Origin: Bremerella sp. JC817
GTDB taxonomy: Bacteria > Planctomycetota > Planctomycetia > Pirellulales > Pirellulaceae
DNA length: 64,000 bases
Assembly: GCF_040718835.1 (NCBI RefSeq)
Contig: NZ_JBFEFG010000280.1
Span: 496,001 to 560,000 of the forward strand
Direction: 5' to 3'
Shown: one piece after another, positions 1 through 9,199 of the stretch
Layout: each line of letters opens with the position of its first letter
How positions within the stretch are numbered: the stretch's first letter is position 1
Translations under genes and position numbers: made by a program
Notes under the pieces: model-generated
What the model was told of the DNA's origin: nothing
Seen by the model: the letters and a program-made list of their open reading frames with translations, nothing else
Database searches by the model: none

Positions 1-521
1 ACGATGATGTTGGTCATCAAGAAGATGAACAGCGCGCAGGTGATGAACACCATCCCGCCGATCGTCAGGTTGGGCTCGAGCATCGGTCGCCGGACCATCG
101 TCGGATCGACAAACAACCGGATCACGATTAGCCCACTGAGACCGAAGAGCCAGATGTAACCTGCTTTCTCCAGGGTCTTTCCGATCTGGAGCAGTTCCTG
201 GCGAGACGGTTTTTCATCGTCCTCTTCCTCAGGCTCGGCGACGGCCACCGGTCCTACGGCAGGCGGCTCAGCGTCGAGCTTCGGTATCAACGGCGCGGTT
301 TCCGCGGCGACGGCCGGAATGCTAGTGGCCCGGTTGATGCTTTGCTGACCGAAGTAGGTCATCAGCAGCCCGGGTGCCAGGCCGATAATCAACAGAACGT
401 CCAGATTGCGAACGCTCCAGACGCGGTTGAATTTGAAGAATAGACCGATCACCAGCAGCGACGACAGGTAAGCCCAAGTCGTCGGGTTAACGCTTTCGTA
501 TTGAAAGAGAATCTCGCGCAT
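1..521 (-). CDS. Membrane protein of unknown function, 3' end cut off by the window
   Basis: An open frame of 173 codons starts at ATG (519-521) and runs off the left edge without a stop. It begins MREILFQYESVN. Hydrophobic stretches lie at about residues 17-30 and 37-55, followed by an acidic Pro/Glu-rich loop (about 70-100) and further hydrophobic segments near 115-125 and 150-170. This is the layout of a multi-pass inner-membrane protein with a charged cytoplasmic or periplasmic loop. I do not recognise the family. Codon use matches the neighbours. It diverges from the gene at 1014. Confidence 0.7.
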   Translation of the reverse strand, partial: MREILFQYESVNPTTWAYLSSLLVIGLFFKFNRVWSVRNLDVLLIIGLAPGLLMTYFGQQSINRATSIPAVAAETAPLIPKLDAEPPAVGPVAVAEPEEEDDEKPSRQELLQIGKTLEKAGYIWLFGLSGLIVIRLFVDPTMVRRPMLEPNLTIGGMVFITCALFIFLMTNII

Positions 522-1013
522 TAGGCGATTGGGTGGTGATCGACGTGGGTTAAGGTTCGCGTCGCGAGGCCGAATACGGTAGTCTCGGCCCGAGCTTGAA
601 TTGGCAGCTACTATTATCAACCAATTCAATGCCCGATTCCAAGCCCAAGCGAGCTCGAGTTTCCCAGGAAAAGCAAGAAGTTTCCGGGAGCCACTGGGCG
701 TTCGTAACCTCAAGAAGATTACGCATTTCTGGCAAAAACACAAGGACCGAAAGAGTCCGCCAAACACCAGCCCGCCGATTGCCTACCCTCTTCACCCCAA
801 GACCAGCGATCGACTGCGGACAAGGGACAACTTATCTATGGCACATTAGGGAGAAAGCACGTACGATGTCGGTTAGTTAGGGCATTGACGCCAACGTTAG
901 GCGATTTTGGGCTTTGGTTACGTCGCTTGCCGATCTTGCCCAAATCGTGACGCAAAGCCAACTTCGGGCCAACCTTTCCTCCCATTTGCCGGACCCCTTA
1001 GAGGACTCAATTC
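522..1013. other. Intergenic region between divergent genes
   Basis: About 490 bases separate the divergent genes at 521 and 1014. Short open frames here overlap one another and have neither the family features nor the codon pattern of the neighbours. It presumably holds promoters for both genes, but I see no convincing -35/-10 pair, RNA gene or riboswitch. Confidence 0.5.
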
Positions 1014-1562
1014 ATGAAGCTTGATTCGACAACTCGTTTCTGGCTAGCAAGTTTCGCGGTGGGAAGCGTCATGACGACGCTCGTTATCGCTGGTTTGACC
1101 GTGGGCCTTCAGCTGCGAAGCCCTGGCATTGAAATTCCCGTCAACGCCACCGCCAGCACCTGGAGCGAAACCATGTGTGCCGCGACTGGCCGAATCGACG
1201 AGGAAATGGAAGGCCTGTTTACGCTGGATACCCTGACCGGCGATTTGCAGTGTGCCGTGCTCAACGGCCGCACGACCAAGTTCGCGGGCCTGTTTCGTAA
1301 CAACATCCTGAACGATCTCGGCGTCGACGCCACCAAGAAGCCAAACTTCATGCTTCTGACCGGTGCCGCCTCGTTCCCAGGTCAGGCCGGCAATACCCGA
1401 CCGGGCGACTGCGTGGTGTACGTCATCGACTCAACTACCGGTCGTATCGCAGTTTACGGTGTGCCATGGCAGCGTAGCGTGGCCGCTCGTGGCTCGGCTC
1501 AGCAAGGGTCGCTGATTCTGCTGGATACCGGCACGGCTCGTAACGTGATGATTCGTAACTAG
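1014..1562 (+). CDS. Membrane-anchored protein of unknown function
   Basis: A 182-residue protein. Residues about 9-33 form one hydrophobic helix (FWLASFAVGSVMTTLVIAGL), then a soluble domain of about 150 residues, probably outside the cytoplasm. The start is supported by GAGGA at 1001-1005, 8 bases before the ATG. The soluble part has a Cys pair (about residues 55 and 80) and ends with a short polar tail. I do not recognise a named domain. It stands alone and is followed by a strong hairpin terminator. Confidence 0.75.
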   Translation: MKLDSTTRFWLASFAVGSVMTTLVIAGLTVGLQLRSPGIEIPVNATASTWSETMCAATGRIDEEMEGLFTLDTLTGDLQCAVLNGRTTKFAGLFRNNILNDLGVDATKKPNFMLLTGAASFPGQAGNTRPGDCVVYVIDSTTGRIAVYGVPWQRSVAARGSAQQGSLILLDTGTARNVMIRN

Positions 1563-1593
1563 TTGGATCGATCCGCGACCGATGCAATTCAAA

Positions 1594-1632
1594 GAAGCCC
1601 GCTTCTCCACCGAAGCGGGCTTCCTTTGTTTT
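1594..1632 (+). terminator. Rho-independent terminator
   Basis: A perfect 12-bp stem (GAAGCCCGCTTC / GAAGCGGGCTTC) with a 6-base loop is followed by CTTTGTTTT, 31 bases after the stop of the gene at 1014. Confidence 0.85.
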
Positions 1633-1790
1633 GGGTTTGCCCCTGAATTCCTGCGGGAAAACCGATCGCGTCACGTGCCAGCCGGTTGTCGGGAGAAAGC
1701 CTCCCGTCGTAAACTGAAAAAAGGCTTGCCATCCGCCCGAGAAGGTCGGTTTTCTTTGCAGGCAAGGCCGATCGCCCGACTGAGAGCCCC

Positions 1791-1991
1791 ATGAAAATAC
1801 GCATTAATGAAGAGGAACGCGACGTACCGGCTGGTTCGACCATCGCCGACGTCATCGAAACGCTGTCCCTCAACCCCAAGTTCATCGCCGTGGAAGTCAA
1901 CCTGGAACTGATCCCACGCGATGAGCACGCCAGCCATCAACTTACCGATGGGGACCAGTTGGAAGTCGTCACGCTCGTAGGAGGTGGTTAA
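1791..1991 (+). CDS. thiS: Sulfur carrier protein ThiS
   Basis: This 66-residue ubiquitin-like sulfur carrier for thiamine thiazole synthesis has the expected length and ends in GGG. The C-terminal glycine would be adenylated and converted to a thiocarboxylate that donates sulfur to ThiG. The N-terminal half has the beta-grasp pattern ([20 protein letters not shown]). Its stop overlaps the thiG start (TAATG), so the two are probably translationally coupled. No thiF, thiH or thiO lies in the window. I looked for a TPP riboswitch upstream and did not find one. Confidence 0.95.
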   Translation: MKIRINEEERDVPAGSTIADVIETLSLNPKFIAVEVNLELIPRDEHASHQLTDGDQLEVVTLVGGG

Positions 1992-2836
1992 TGAGTCTCG
2001 CGGAAACCAATGCCTACGATACGCCTTTGGTCCTGGGTACCCATACGCTAAGCAGCCGCCTGATTGTCGGGACCGGCAAGTACGACACGCTCGAGCTGAT
2101 GCAGCAGTCGCTGGAAGCTTCCGGAAGCGAATGCGTGACGGTCGCCGTTCGTCGCGAACGTCTTTACGATCCGACCGGTCGTAACCTTTTGGATTACATC
2201 GATTTCCATCGCTACACACTGCTGCCCAACACGGCCGGCTGTTACAACGCCCGCGATGCAGTCCGAACCGCCAAGCTTGGCCGCGAGATTTTACTCGGGC
2301 TCGAGAACCCCGGCGCCGACTGGGTGAAGCTGGAAGTCCTGGCCGATACCAAGACGCTGCTGCCCGACCCGGTTGAAACCGTGTTGGCGTGCGAGCAGTT
2401 GGTCGAACTTGGTTTTCAGGTCCTTTGCTACACGACCGACGATCCCGTGATCGCCAAGCGACTGAAAGAAGTCGGCGCAACCGCCGTGATGCCTGCCGGA
2501 AGTCCGATCGGCTCAGGCCAGGGCATCTTGAATCCGAACAACATTCGCATCTGTCTCGAGTATCTCAAAGGGGAAGACCCTGACTACCCGGTGATTGTTG
2601 ATGCCGGTGTCGGTACGGCCAGCGACGTTGCTTTTGCGATGGAACTGGGAGTCGATGGTGTGCTGCTGAACACCGCTATCGCCCATGCCAAGGATCCGGT
2701 TCGGATGGCTCACGCCATGCGTCACGCCACCGAAGCTGGTCGCCTGGCGTTCCAGTCGGGACGCATTCCACGCCGCTTGTACGCTTCGGCCAGCAGCCCT
2801 GAAGACGGCGTGATCGGCCGCACTCGCCACCAGTAA
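1991..2836 (+). CDS. thiG: Thiazole synthase ThiG
   Basis: A 281-residue TIM-barrel enzyme that joins 1-deoxyxylulose 5-phosphate, dehydroglycine and ThiS thiocarboxylate sulfur to make the thiazole phosphate of thiamine. Family motifs are clear: [10 protein letters not shown] near the N-terminus, the LLPNTAGC segment, the lysine-containing WVKLEV segment (Schiff-base region), [13 protein letters not shown], and the phosphate-binding [18 protein letters not shown] near residue 200. Length is slightly above the usual 255-270 because of a polar C-terminal tail. It overlaps thiS by one base; the two form one operon. Confidence 0.96.
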   Translation: MSLAETNAYDTPLVLGTHTLSSRLIVGTGKYDTLELMQQSLEASGSECVTVAVRRERLYDPTGRNLLDYIDFHRYTLLPNTAGCYNARDAVRTAKLGREILLGLENPGADWVKLEVLADTKTLLPDPVETVLACEQLVELGFQVLCYTTDDPVIAKRLKEVGATAVMPAGSPIGSGQGILNPNNIRICLEYLKGEDPDYPVIVDAGVGTASDVAFAMELGVDGVLLNTAIAHAKDPVRMAHAMRHATEAGRLAFQSGRIPRRLYASASSPEDGVIGRTRHQ

Positions 2837-2869
2837 TCGCCCCACTCCAACCGAGCTTAGATATCTATC

Positions 2870-4063
2870 ATGCAGCAGCCGCAACCCAAGTTTGCCGCGG
2901 CCTTGTCGGTCCACGATACGACGGAAGAAGCCTTGGCAGAAGCCGTTCGTCAGGCCCTCGACCAATTGGCAGCTCCGGTCGACCTGGCATTCGTATTCGT
3001 TTCGCCCCATCACGCCCAGCACATTGAAACGGTCGCCAAAGAACTGACGCGACTGCTGGGTACCAACAATCTGCTAGGCTGCACGGCCGAGTCGATCGTC
3101 GGCGAAGGACGCGAAGCGGAAGATACCCCGGCCATCAGCTTGTGGCTGGCACACTTGCCAGGCACGACCATTCTGCCGATGCATCTCGAATTCCAACGCA
3201 CGCCTGATGGTGGCTCGATCGTCGGTTGGTCGGACGAACTGCCGGCCCAGTGGCCAGCCGATGCCGCGACGATCGCGTTGTCGGAACCGTTCAGCTTTCC
3301 GGCTGACCTGCTGTTGGAACGCGTTAACGAAGACCAGCAAGGTGTCCCGGTGATCGGGGGCATCGCCAGCGGAAGCTATCAACCAGGCGAGAATCGTTTG
3401 ATCCTGGGTGACAAGGTGCTGGAAAGTGGCTGCGTGCTGGTTTACCTACATGGCAACGTTCGTGTCCGCACGATTGTCTCGCAAGGCTGCCGACCGATTG
3501 GCGATCCATTTGTGATCACCAAGGCGGAACGCAACGTGATCGAAGAACTAGGTGGCCACCCAGCTCTGAAGCAGCTCGAAGCGATCTACAAAACGCTGCC
3601 CGTTACCGATCAACAACTGGTCAGCCGTGGCCTGCACATTGGCCGCGTCGTCGACGAATACCAATCCGATCGCAGCCAGGGCGATTTCATCGTGCGGAAC
3701 GTGGTTGGCATCGAACGCGAGACCGGATCGCTGATGATTGGCGACTACGTGAAGCCGGGCCAGACGGTCCAGTTCCATGTTCGCGACGAGTTTTCCGCCT
3801 CGGCCGAACTAAAGCAGCTTTCGGCCGAGATGAAGAAGAGCGGATCGAGTCCGAAGTCGGTGCTGACCTTTACCTGCAATGGTCGCGGAACGCGTTTGTT
3901 CAGCGAGCCGCATCATGACGCGAACTGTTTATCCAGTGCCTTCGGTAAGATTCCGAACGCAGGCTTTTTTGCTGCCGGCGAGATCGGCCCGGTGGGCGGA
4001 AAGAATTTCCTGCATGGCTTCACGGCTAGTGTCGCCCTGTTGGAACCGATCGAAGAAAGCTAG
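2870..4063 (+). CDS. FIST N/C-domain sensory protein
   Basis: A 397-residue soluble protein with the FIST layout: an N-terminal domain (about 25-220) containing LLGCTAESIVGEG and GGIASG, and a C-terminal domain (about 230-385) ending in TFTCNGRGTRLF and NAGFFAAGEIGPVGGKNFLHGF, which are typical FIST_C signatures. FIST proteins are thought to be small-ligand sensors, often paired with histidine kinases or other signalling domains. No kinase is adjacent, though a stand-alone receiver lies at 4693. It begins 33 bases after thiG and may be read through from it. Confidence 0.88.
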   Translation: MQQPQPKFAAALSVHDTTEEALAEAVRQALDQLAAPVDLAFVFVSPHHAQHIETVAKELTRLLGTNNLLGCTAESIVGEGREAEDTPAISLWLAHLPGTTILPMHLEFQRTPDGGSIVGWSDELPAQWPADAATIALSEPFSFPADLLLERVNEDQQGVPVIGGIASGSYQPGENRLILGDKVLESGCVLVYLHGNVRVRTIVSQGCRPIGDPFVITKAERNVIEELGGHPALKQLEAIYKTLPVTDQQLVSRGLHIGRVVDEYQSDRSQGDFIVRNVVGIERETGSLMIGDYVKPGQTVQFHVRDEFSASAELKQLSAEMKKSGSSPKSVLTFTCNGRGTRLFSEPHHDANCLSSAFGKIPNAGFFAAGEIGPVGGKNFLHGFTASVALLEPIEES

Positions 4064-4083
4064 AACGCGATCGCTGCGTTCTA
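4061..4083. repeat. Inverted repeat containing both convergent stop codons
   Basis: TAGAACGC and GCGTTCTA form an 8-bp stem with a 7-base loop. The left arm begins with the TAG of the FIST gene and the right arm contains the TAG (read as CTA) of the minus-strand gene. There is no T-tract, so a terminator role is only possible. Confidence 0.5.
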
Positions 4084-4521
4084 AGGGGCCACGCTCAATT
4101 CCAGCATCTTGAGCTCGAGCTCCAGCAATCGCATGCGATCCTGATGAAAACGTTCGAGGAGAGCTTTTTCCTCGTTCAGATTCTTGAGCGATTCGGCTGC
4201 TTCGACTTGTGCCACTTTCACATGTTCGAGCTGACCGAAGAGAGGGGCCGAGTATTTGAACTTGGTGAATTGCTCGTATTCTTCACGTTGACGCTGCAGC
4301 GAATCGGCCTGAGCTTTGGCGACAGTGATCTTCGAGTTCAGCAGTCGACGAGCCAGTGGGTATTCCTGCCCTTCGTACAACTTGATCCGCAGCCGGGCCG
4401 CCTCGATCGCCGGCGAAACGGGCGAAGGACTTTGGGCCTGGGCGACGATACAAAATACGAACAGCATCTTCGACAATACGATCAGAGCAGTCGGGATGCG
4501 AATCAGAAGGCGGTAGTCCAC
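4081..4521 (-). CDS. Secreted coiled-coil protein of unknown function
   Basis: A 146-residue protein starting with GTG. Residues about 7-29 are a signal peptide ending near AQA, and the rest (about 38-142) is a nearly continuous charged amphipathic helix rich in Leu, Glu, Lys and Gln, predicted coiled coil. This points to an exported periplasmic structural or binding protein. AGGA lies about 10 bases upstream of the GTG. No family recognised. An overlapping plus-strand frame was judged a shadow because this strand has the signal peptide. Confidence 0.65.
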   Translation of the reverse strand: MDYRLLIRIPTALIVLSKMLFVFCIVAQAQSPSPVSPAIEAARLRIKLYEGQEYPLARRLLNSKITVAKAQADSLQRQREEYEQFTKFKYSAPLFGQLEHVKVAQVEAAESLKNLNEEKALLERFHQDRMRLLELELKMLELSVAP

Positions 4522-4692
4522 GGCGAGGGATCCTCAAATGCAGGGGCAAAGGTCTACATTCCAGCCTAATTACGCCCGAGAAAACCTCAACCAGATTACG
4601 TAACCAACTGGCGATACGCCGTTTCCGCCGATCGGATTGCCTTCTATAATCACGGAATTGAATTGCCCCCTGGGGACCTGCTGAGGAGTGCC

Positions 4693-5133
4693 ATGTCGGA
4701 CAGCTACAAAATCTTGATTGCCGACGACAACCAGTCGAACATCGAACTGCTAGAGGCCTATCTGGCTAATATCGATTGCGATACGGAAATCGCAGTGAAC
4801 GGGCAAGATACGCTCGACAAAGTGGCCAGTTTCCAGCCCGATTTGATCCTGCTCGACGTCATGATGCCCAAGTTGAGCGGCTTTGAAGTCTGCAAGCAGT
4901 TGAAGGCCGATCCCGCGACCAAAGGTATTATGATCCTTATGGTTACGGCGTTGAACGAACTTGGCGACATCGAACGAGCCGTGGCCGCCGGGACTGACGA
5001 CTTCCTGTCCAAGCCGGTCAATCGGATCGAACTTACCAAGCGTGTCGAAAACATGCTGCGTCTGAAGAATGTCGAGAACGAAAACGAACGTCTTCGCCAA
5101 TACATCGAACAGATGGAAAACAGCCGCGGCTAA
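4693..5133 (+). CDS. Stand-alone response regulator receiver protein
   Basis: A 146-residue single-domain receiver (CheY-like). After MSDSYKILIADD, the acidic pair in IADDN, the phospho-acceptor Asp in LILLDVMMPKLSG, the Thr in LMVTAL and the Lys in LSKPVN are all present, so it should be phosphorylatable. A helical tail of about 25 residues follows the receiver, possibly a short coiled coil. The start at 4693 is preferred over an upstream in-frame ATG at 4663 because GAGGAG precedes it and the receiver fold begins right after. No output domain or cognate kinase is nearby. Confidence 0.88.
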   Translation: MSDSYKILIADDNQSNIELLEAYLANIDCDTEIAVNGQDTLDKVASFQPDLILLDVMMPKLSGFEVCKQLKADPATKGIMILMVTALNELGDIERAVAAGTDDFLSKPVNRIELTKRVENMLRLKNVENENERLRQYIEQMENSRG

Positions 5134-5374
5134 GCCCTGCCGGCGGTTTCTCGCCGAACGCAACATGTCCGGGCCAATCGAGAGCCCTGGACACCTCTGG
5201 GCCAAATCAGGCCCCTTCCCCCCGGAAGGGTGTCGCTGTTCCCAGCCACTGCAGCGTATGATTTAGCGCAGAGTGGCCATCGATCCGCTTTCTGTTCGAA
5301 CTCTTGCCTTGTTTCGCGCTTGCCTGGAGGGGTATCCTAAAGAAGGTCCCCTTCATCTTGGCGAGGAATATTCA

Positions 5375-7330
5375 ATGCCTTGGAATTTTCGGTTGGGTCT
5401 TTTGACCGTCGCGCTCGGTTTGTCGCTCTTCGGACCGTGGGCAATCCAAGAGACGCACGCGCAAGCCACCAACGCACCATCTCCGGAGAAGGTGCGTGAA
5501 TTGATCGCGCAACTGGGCGATCGTCACTTTGTCGTGCGCGAGCGTGCTCAATCGGAACTTGCCCGCATGGGGATCACGGCGTTCGACCAGTTGTTCGGCG
5601 CGATGCGTGACCCGGACCTCGAAATCGCCGGCCGTGCTCAATACTTGATCCGCAGTGTCGAGATCGAGTGGACCCGACCCGAGTTCTCGGACGAGGTCAA
5701 TTCGTATCTCAATCGCTACGGCAGCTTGAATGTCGACAACCGCCGCAGTCGGATCGGCGAACTAGGCCGCCTTCATTCGCTGGATGCCTTGAGCGCGCTC
5801 TGCCGCATTGCCCGCTACGATGTTTCCGAAGTCTTGTCGAAAGAAGCAGCCCTGGCAGCTTCGATCCAGTTTCAAAGCACTTCCGACACCGAGAAAAAAC
5901 AAATCTCCGAGATCATCACCGAACGTGTCGGCGAGAGCCCCCGCGTTGGGCCACGCTGGCTGAAGGTCTTTCAGCTCAGCCTCACCAGTCCTCAGGAAGC
6001 AGTCGCCCAGTGGGAGAAACAGGTCTCGGACGAGATCGAACTTTTCACCACACGTCCGGCGCTGACCAGCCAGCAAGTCGTGCTCGAACTGGTGCGATGG
6101 CAAGTCGATCAATTGCGTCAGCAAGGGAAGCAGGAAGAAGCCTTGGCAGCGATGCAGGACGTGATCCGCATCAGCGTCAAATTCTCGGAGAGCGAACTGC
6201 TCGACCTGACGACCTGGTTCCTCGATCGCAAAGGTCCATCGGTGGTGGGCGAACTGGCCCAGTTCCATGCGAAGAACATGGCCCCTGCGGACGATGTTCC
6301 GATTGGCGGCGTCTTCGGTCGCAATGCTTCGCTTCTTTATCTGCTGGCGGAATCGGAATTGGTGCAAGACAACATCGAGTTGGCCAACAATTATGCCGAC
6401 GCCGCGCTGCAGCTTGACCCGGACTCGGACGACAGCCACTATCTGACCGCTCAATCACTGGCCGATCGTGGAACGTTCCGCTGGAGCCGCAAGGAATATC
6501 GCACGCTGCTCGATCGGCTCGATGTGATGGACATCAGTTCGATGCTGTCGCGAATGCAACTGGCGGAACTCGAAAACGATTTGGGCGATCCTCAGGCCGC
6601 CGCTGATGTGATGTGGCCATGGGTGGAACAAGCGGAAAAGCAATTCGGTCCTAAGAATCCGATCGATGCCGACCGCGACGAACGAGCCTCGCGTTTCCTC
6701 GCTCGTAGCTATTTGTTCCGAGCCACCGCCGCCGAACGCAAAGGGGACCTGGCCGCTGCGAAGAAAGACATCGACAAGGCGCTGAAGTACTACGAAGACG
6801 AAGCGGACGTATTGATCGCCGCGTATCGTATCGGCCAGCAAGACGATATGTGGAAGGCCAAGGCCAAAGAGCACATCGATCACACGATCGAGTTCTACAA
6901 GCCTTTCGTCGAGAAGTTTCAGAAGCAGTACGAGATCTTCAAGCAGAACAGTCGCGGCGACGACTTCATGGGAACCCAGGGAACCCAGATGGCTCAGTAC
7001 TGCAATCAGTACTCGTGGCTGGTCTGCAATACGTACGGCGACTTCGATCATGCTGTGGAGGCAAGCCAGCTTTCGCTCGAAATGGACCCAGGCAACGGGG
7101 CGTATCTCGACACGTTGGCCCACTGCTTCGAAGCGAAAAAAGACTGGGGCTCGGCCGTTAAATACCAGCGTCTGGCGGCGCTCAAGATGCCACACTCAGG
7201 CATGATTCGCAACAAGTATCTCGAGTTCGCCAAGAAGTGCGAAGAGAACGGCATCGACTATGAACCGATCGAATTGCCGCCAAGTCCTGATACGCATTTC
7301 CCAGAATACGAGCAGAAGGGCAAACTGTGA
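5375..7330 (+). CDS. Secreted HEAT/TPR-repeat protein
   Basis: A 651-residue exported protein. An N-terminal signal peptide (residues about 5-30, ending THAQA) is followed by a HEAT-like helical repeat (about 36-110, with LGDRHFVVRERAQSELARMG) and a long helical part with TPR-like repeats (about 270-620). The start at 5375 is chosen over a GTG at 5273 because GAGGA precedes it by 7 bases and it leads straight into the signal peptide. It probably acts as a periplasmic scaffold. It overlaps the next gene (GTGA), so the two are coupled. Confidence 0.8.
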   Translation: MPWNFRLGLLTVALGLSLFGPWAIQETHAQATNAPSPEKVRELIAQLGDRHFVVRERAQSELARMGITAFDQLFGAMRDPDLEIAGRAQYLIRSVEIEWTRPEFSDEVNSYLNRYGSLNVDNRRSRIGELGRLHSLDALSALCRIARYDVSEVLSKEAALAASIQFQSTSDTEKKQISEIITERVGESPRVGPRWLKVFQLSLTSPQEAVAQWEKQVSDEIELFTTRPALTSQQVVLELVRWQVDQLRQQGKQEEALAAMQDVIRISVKFSESELLDLTTWFLDRKGPSVVGELAQFHAKNMAPADDVPIGGVFGRNASLLYLLAESELVQDNIELANNYADAALQLDPDSDDSHYLTAQSLADRGTFRWSRKEYRTLLDRLDVMDISSMLSRMQLAELENDLGDPQAAADVMWPWVEQAEKQFGPKNPIDADRDERASRFLARSYLFRATAAERKGDLAAAKKDIDKALKYYEDEADVLIAAYRIGQQDDMWKAKAKEHIDHTIEFYKPFVEKFQKQYEIFKQNSRGDDFMGTQGTQMAQYCNQYSWLVCNTYGDFDHAVEASQLSLEMDPGNGAYLDTLAHCFEAKKDWGSAVKYQRLAALKMPHSGMIRNKYLEFAKKCEENGIDYEPIELPPSPDTHFPEYEQKGKL

Positions 7331-7779
7331 GTTCATCGGTAGCAGTTCCGCTGCCCAAGGCGAACGAGCGGTCGAATTGGACATTTCATGTGATGATGCT
7401 GGCTGTCGGCCTGAGCATCACGACCGCGTCGTTTCTGCTGACCATCGACGGCCCAACGAATGTCGTCCTACCTTGGCTGAACATTCCACTGCCCCCCACA
7501 TGCGCGATGCAGCGTACCACAGGCATCGATTGCCCTGGCTGCGGTTTGACGCGCAGCTTTATTTCGCTGGCCGATGGCGACTTGAGTGCTTCGCTGGCCT
7601 TCAATCCGGCGGGCATCCTGATGTTCGCCATGATTGCTTTTCAGATCCCTTATCGCGTCGCCCAGATCTGGCGATTGGCTCGTGGTCTGAAGCCATGGAA
7701 CCTGACCGTCGTTTGTTATTGGTATTGGGGCGTGATTGCGGTCGTGGTCATGGTGCAGTGGGTCGCTAAGTTCGTTTAG
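7327..7779 (+). CDS. DUF2752 membrane protein
   Basis: A 150-residue protein starting at GTG inside the stop of the previous gene. The DUF2752 signature CPGCGLTRSF lies at about residues 70-79, with TM helices at about 25-42, 96-112 and 125-145. Function is unknown; the family is a small Cys-motif membrane protein common in planctomycetes and Bacteroidetes. The 4-base overlap suggests it is made together with the HEAT/TPR protein. A terminator hairpin overlaps its stop codon. Confidence 0.85.
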   Translation: MSSSVAVPLPKANERSNWTFHVMMLAVGLSITTASFLLTIDGPTNVVLPWLNIPLPPTCAMQRTTGIDCPGCGLTRSFISLADGDLSASLAFNPAGILMFAMIAFQIPYRVAQIWRLARGLKPWNLTVVCYWYWGVIAVVVMVQWVAKFV

Positions 7780-7800
7780 CGACCCTCGAGGTTCTTTTTC
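7760..7800 (+). terminator. Terminator hairpin overlapping the stop codon
   Basis: GGGTCGCTAA (7760-7769) pairs with TTAGCGACCC (7776-7785), giving a perfect 10-bp stem that includes the TAG stop at 7777-7779. TCGAGGTTCTTTTT follows, so the T-tract is a little distant. Confidence 0.6.
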
Positions 7801-7856
7801 ACGTTGCGTGCATCGAAGCATGCACTTCCTAGCTTCCTGGATTGGATCCTTCAGCG

Positions 7857-8660
7857 ATGCAACACACCATCAAGGTCAACGACACGGCGTTTCAAGTTCA
7901 CACCGATGGTGCCGGCAGCCCGCTGGTTTTGGTGCATGGATTTCCGATGGACCATCACATGTGGGACAGTGTCGTTCCGATGCTTGCCCAACAGCACACC
8001 GTCATTACCCCAGACCTACGAGGTTTTGGAGGAAGTGGCGGCTTCTGCGAAATCGCCACGATGGAACGTTTCGCGGACGACTTGGTTGCGATCCTTGACC
8101 AGATGGACATTACCGAGCCAATCACTTTCGCCGGGCTGAGCATGGGCGGATACATCGGTTGGCAAATGTGGAAGCGACATGCCGATCGCCTGGCACGCTT
8201 GATCTTGCTCGATACGCGAGCCGCCGGTGACGACGAAATCCAAGCCCGGGCGCGTCGCGTGAATGCGGAAGGCGTGCTGGAAAATGGAATGAGCGGTGTC
8301 CCTGCCGCCATGTTACCTAAGCTGCTCAGCGAGGCGACGCGTGAGCATCGGCCCGATGTGGTCGCCATGTTGACTGAAATCATCTTGCGGCAAGATCCGC
8401 GCGGCGTCGCCGCGGCTCAGCGTGGCATGGCCCAACGTGCCGATGTCACCGCATGGCTTTCGGAAATCGATCTGCCGGTCCTGGTTTTGTGCGGGGAAGC
8501 CGATTCCATCAGCCCGGTGGCCGAGATGCGAGGCTTCGCTAATCAGCTTCCGGAAGGACAATTCGTGGTGATCCCAGCGGCTGGGCATATGCCGCCGGTC
8601 GAGAACCCAGCGGCCACCAGTGATGCGATTCTGGCCTTTTGCCAAGGCCTGCCTGCTTAA
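7857..8660 (+). CDS. Alpha/beta hydrolase
   Basis: A 267-residue alpha/beta-fold hydrolase. The oxyanion region LVLVHGFPMD, the nucleophile elbow GLSMGG with Ser95, the acid in LVLCGEADSISP and the catalytic His in AAGHMPPVENP are all in place. This arrangement fits the MhpC/RsbQ/3-oxoadipate enol-lactonase group; the substrate cannot be told. The ATG at 7857 is preferred to an upstream in-frame TTG at 7842 because it begins directly with the first beta strand. It is a single gene, convergent with and overlapping the next by 4 bases. Confidence 0.88.
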   Translation: MQHTIKVNDTAFQVHTDGAGSPLVLVHGFPMDHHMWDSVVPMLAQQHTVITPDLRGFGGSGGFCEIATMERFADDLVAILDQMDITEPITFAGLSMGGYIGWQMWKRHADRLARLILLDTRAAGDDEIQARARRVNAEGVLENGMSGVPAAMLPKLLSEATREHRPDVVAMLTEIILRQDPRGVAAAQRGMAQRADVTAWLSEIDLPVLVLCGEADSISPVAEMRGFANQLPEGQFVVIPAAGHMPPVENPAATSDAILAFCQGLPA

Positions 8661-9199
8661 CCAGGCAATCGGAAATAGGTTTCCGTTTTGACGATCGCGT
8701 TGTCGTCGGGGAAGGTGTGGAACGCTTGAATGAAGACACTGCGATTGCGTGTCTCGGCGTTCATGTAGCTGACCGCGCCCATGGTCATACGGCCGCTCGA
8801 ATCGAACTCGTGCACGAGGCCCACTTTGCGTTCGTCGTTGCATAGTTCGCGCTGACACATGCGAAACAGCTTCGTAGAAACCGCTTCCAACTGGAAGGTG
8901 GTGTGATAGCGAATACCGCCATGGCATTCGAATTGATCACTCCGTCGACCCTTGATTTGATACGCCATGATGCGGCGTTTGGTCGGCAACGACTGATGGG
9001 CCGAGGTGCAAACTTCGGTCAGGGTCAGCCCTTCGTGACGCCAGGTGAGGACGTGCCCGCAATTGGTGATATCCATCTTCAGTGTATAGCCTCCGCGCTC
9101 GACTGTTCGCGTTTGAAACGCCTCGAACAGCTCTGGGTGGAGCGGCCTTGTGTACAACTGGAAGGCCAGCTCGGCAACGCGGGGACGGATAGATAGCAA
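8657..9199 (-). CDS. DUF2617-like protein
   Basis: A 180-residue soluble protein from a TTG start, with AAGGAG 7 bases upstream. It opens RPRVAELAFQLYTRPLHPELF, which I recall as the start of planctomycete DUF2617-type proteins; the assignment is from memory. It has no signal peptide or TM helix. Conserved-looking features are a His in GHVLTW, CHGGIRYH and several Cys residues (about 47, 65, 92, 114, 119). Function unknown. Confidence 0.7.
   Translation of the reverse strand: MLSIRPRVAELAFQLYTRPLHPELFEAFQTRTVERGGYTLKMDITNCGHVLTWRHEGLTLTEVCTSAHQSLPTKRRIMAYQIKGRRSDQFECHGGIRYHTTFQLEAVSTKLFRMCQRELCNDERKVGLVHEFDSSGRMTMGAVSYMNAETRNRSVFIQAFHTFPDDNAIVKTETYFRLPG

Noticed and set aside
596..880. Small coding gene in the first intergenic region
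   Set aside because: Two overlapping frames of equal weakness, without ribosome site or domain.
1640..1790. TPP riboswitch upstream of thiS
   Set aside because: CTGAGA occurs near 1779 but the remaining conserved parts (CUGAU and the pyrophosphate-binding arm) are missing.
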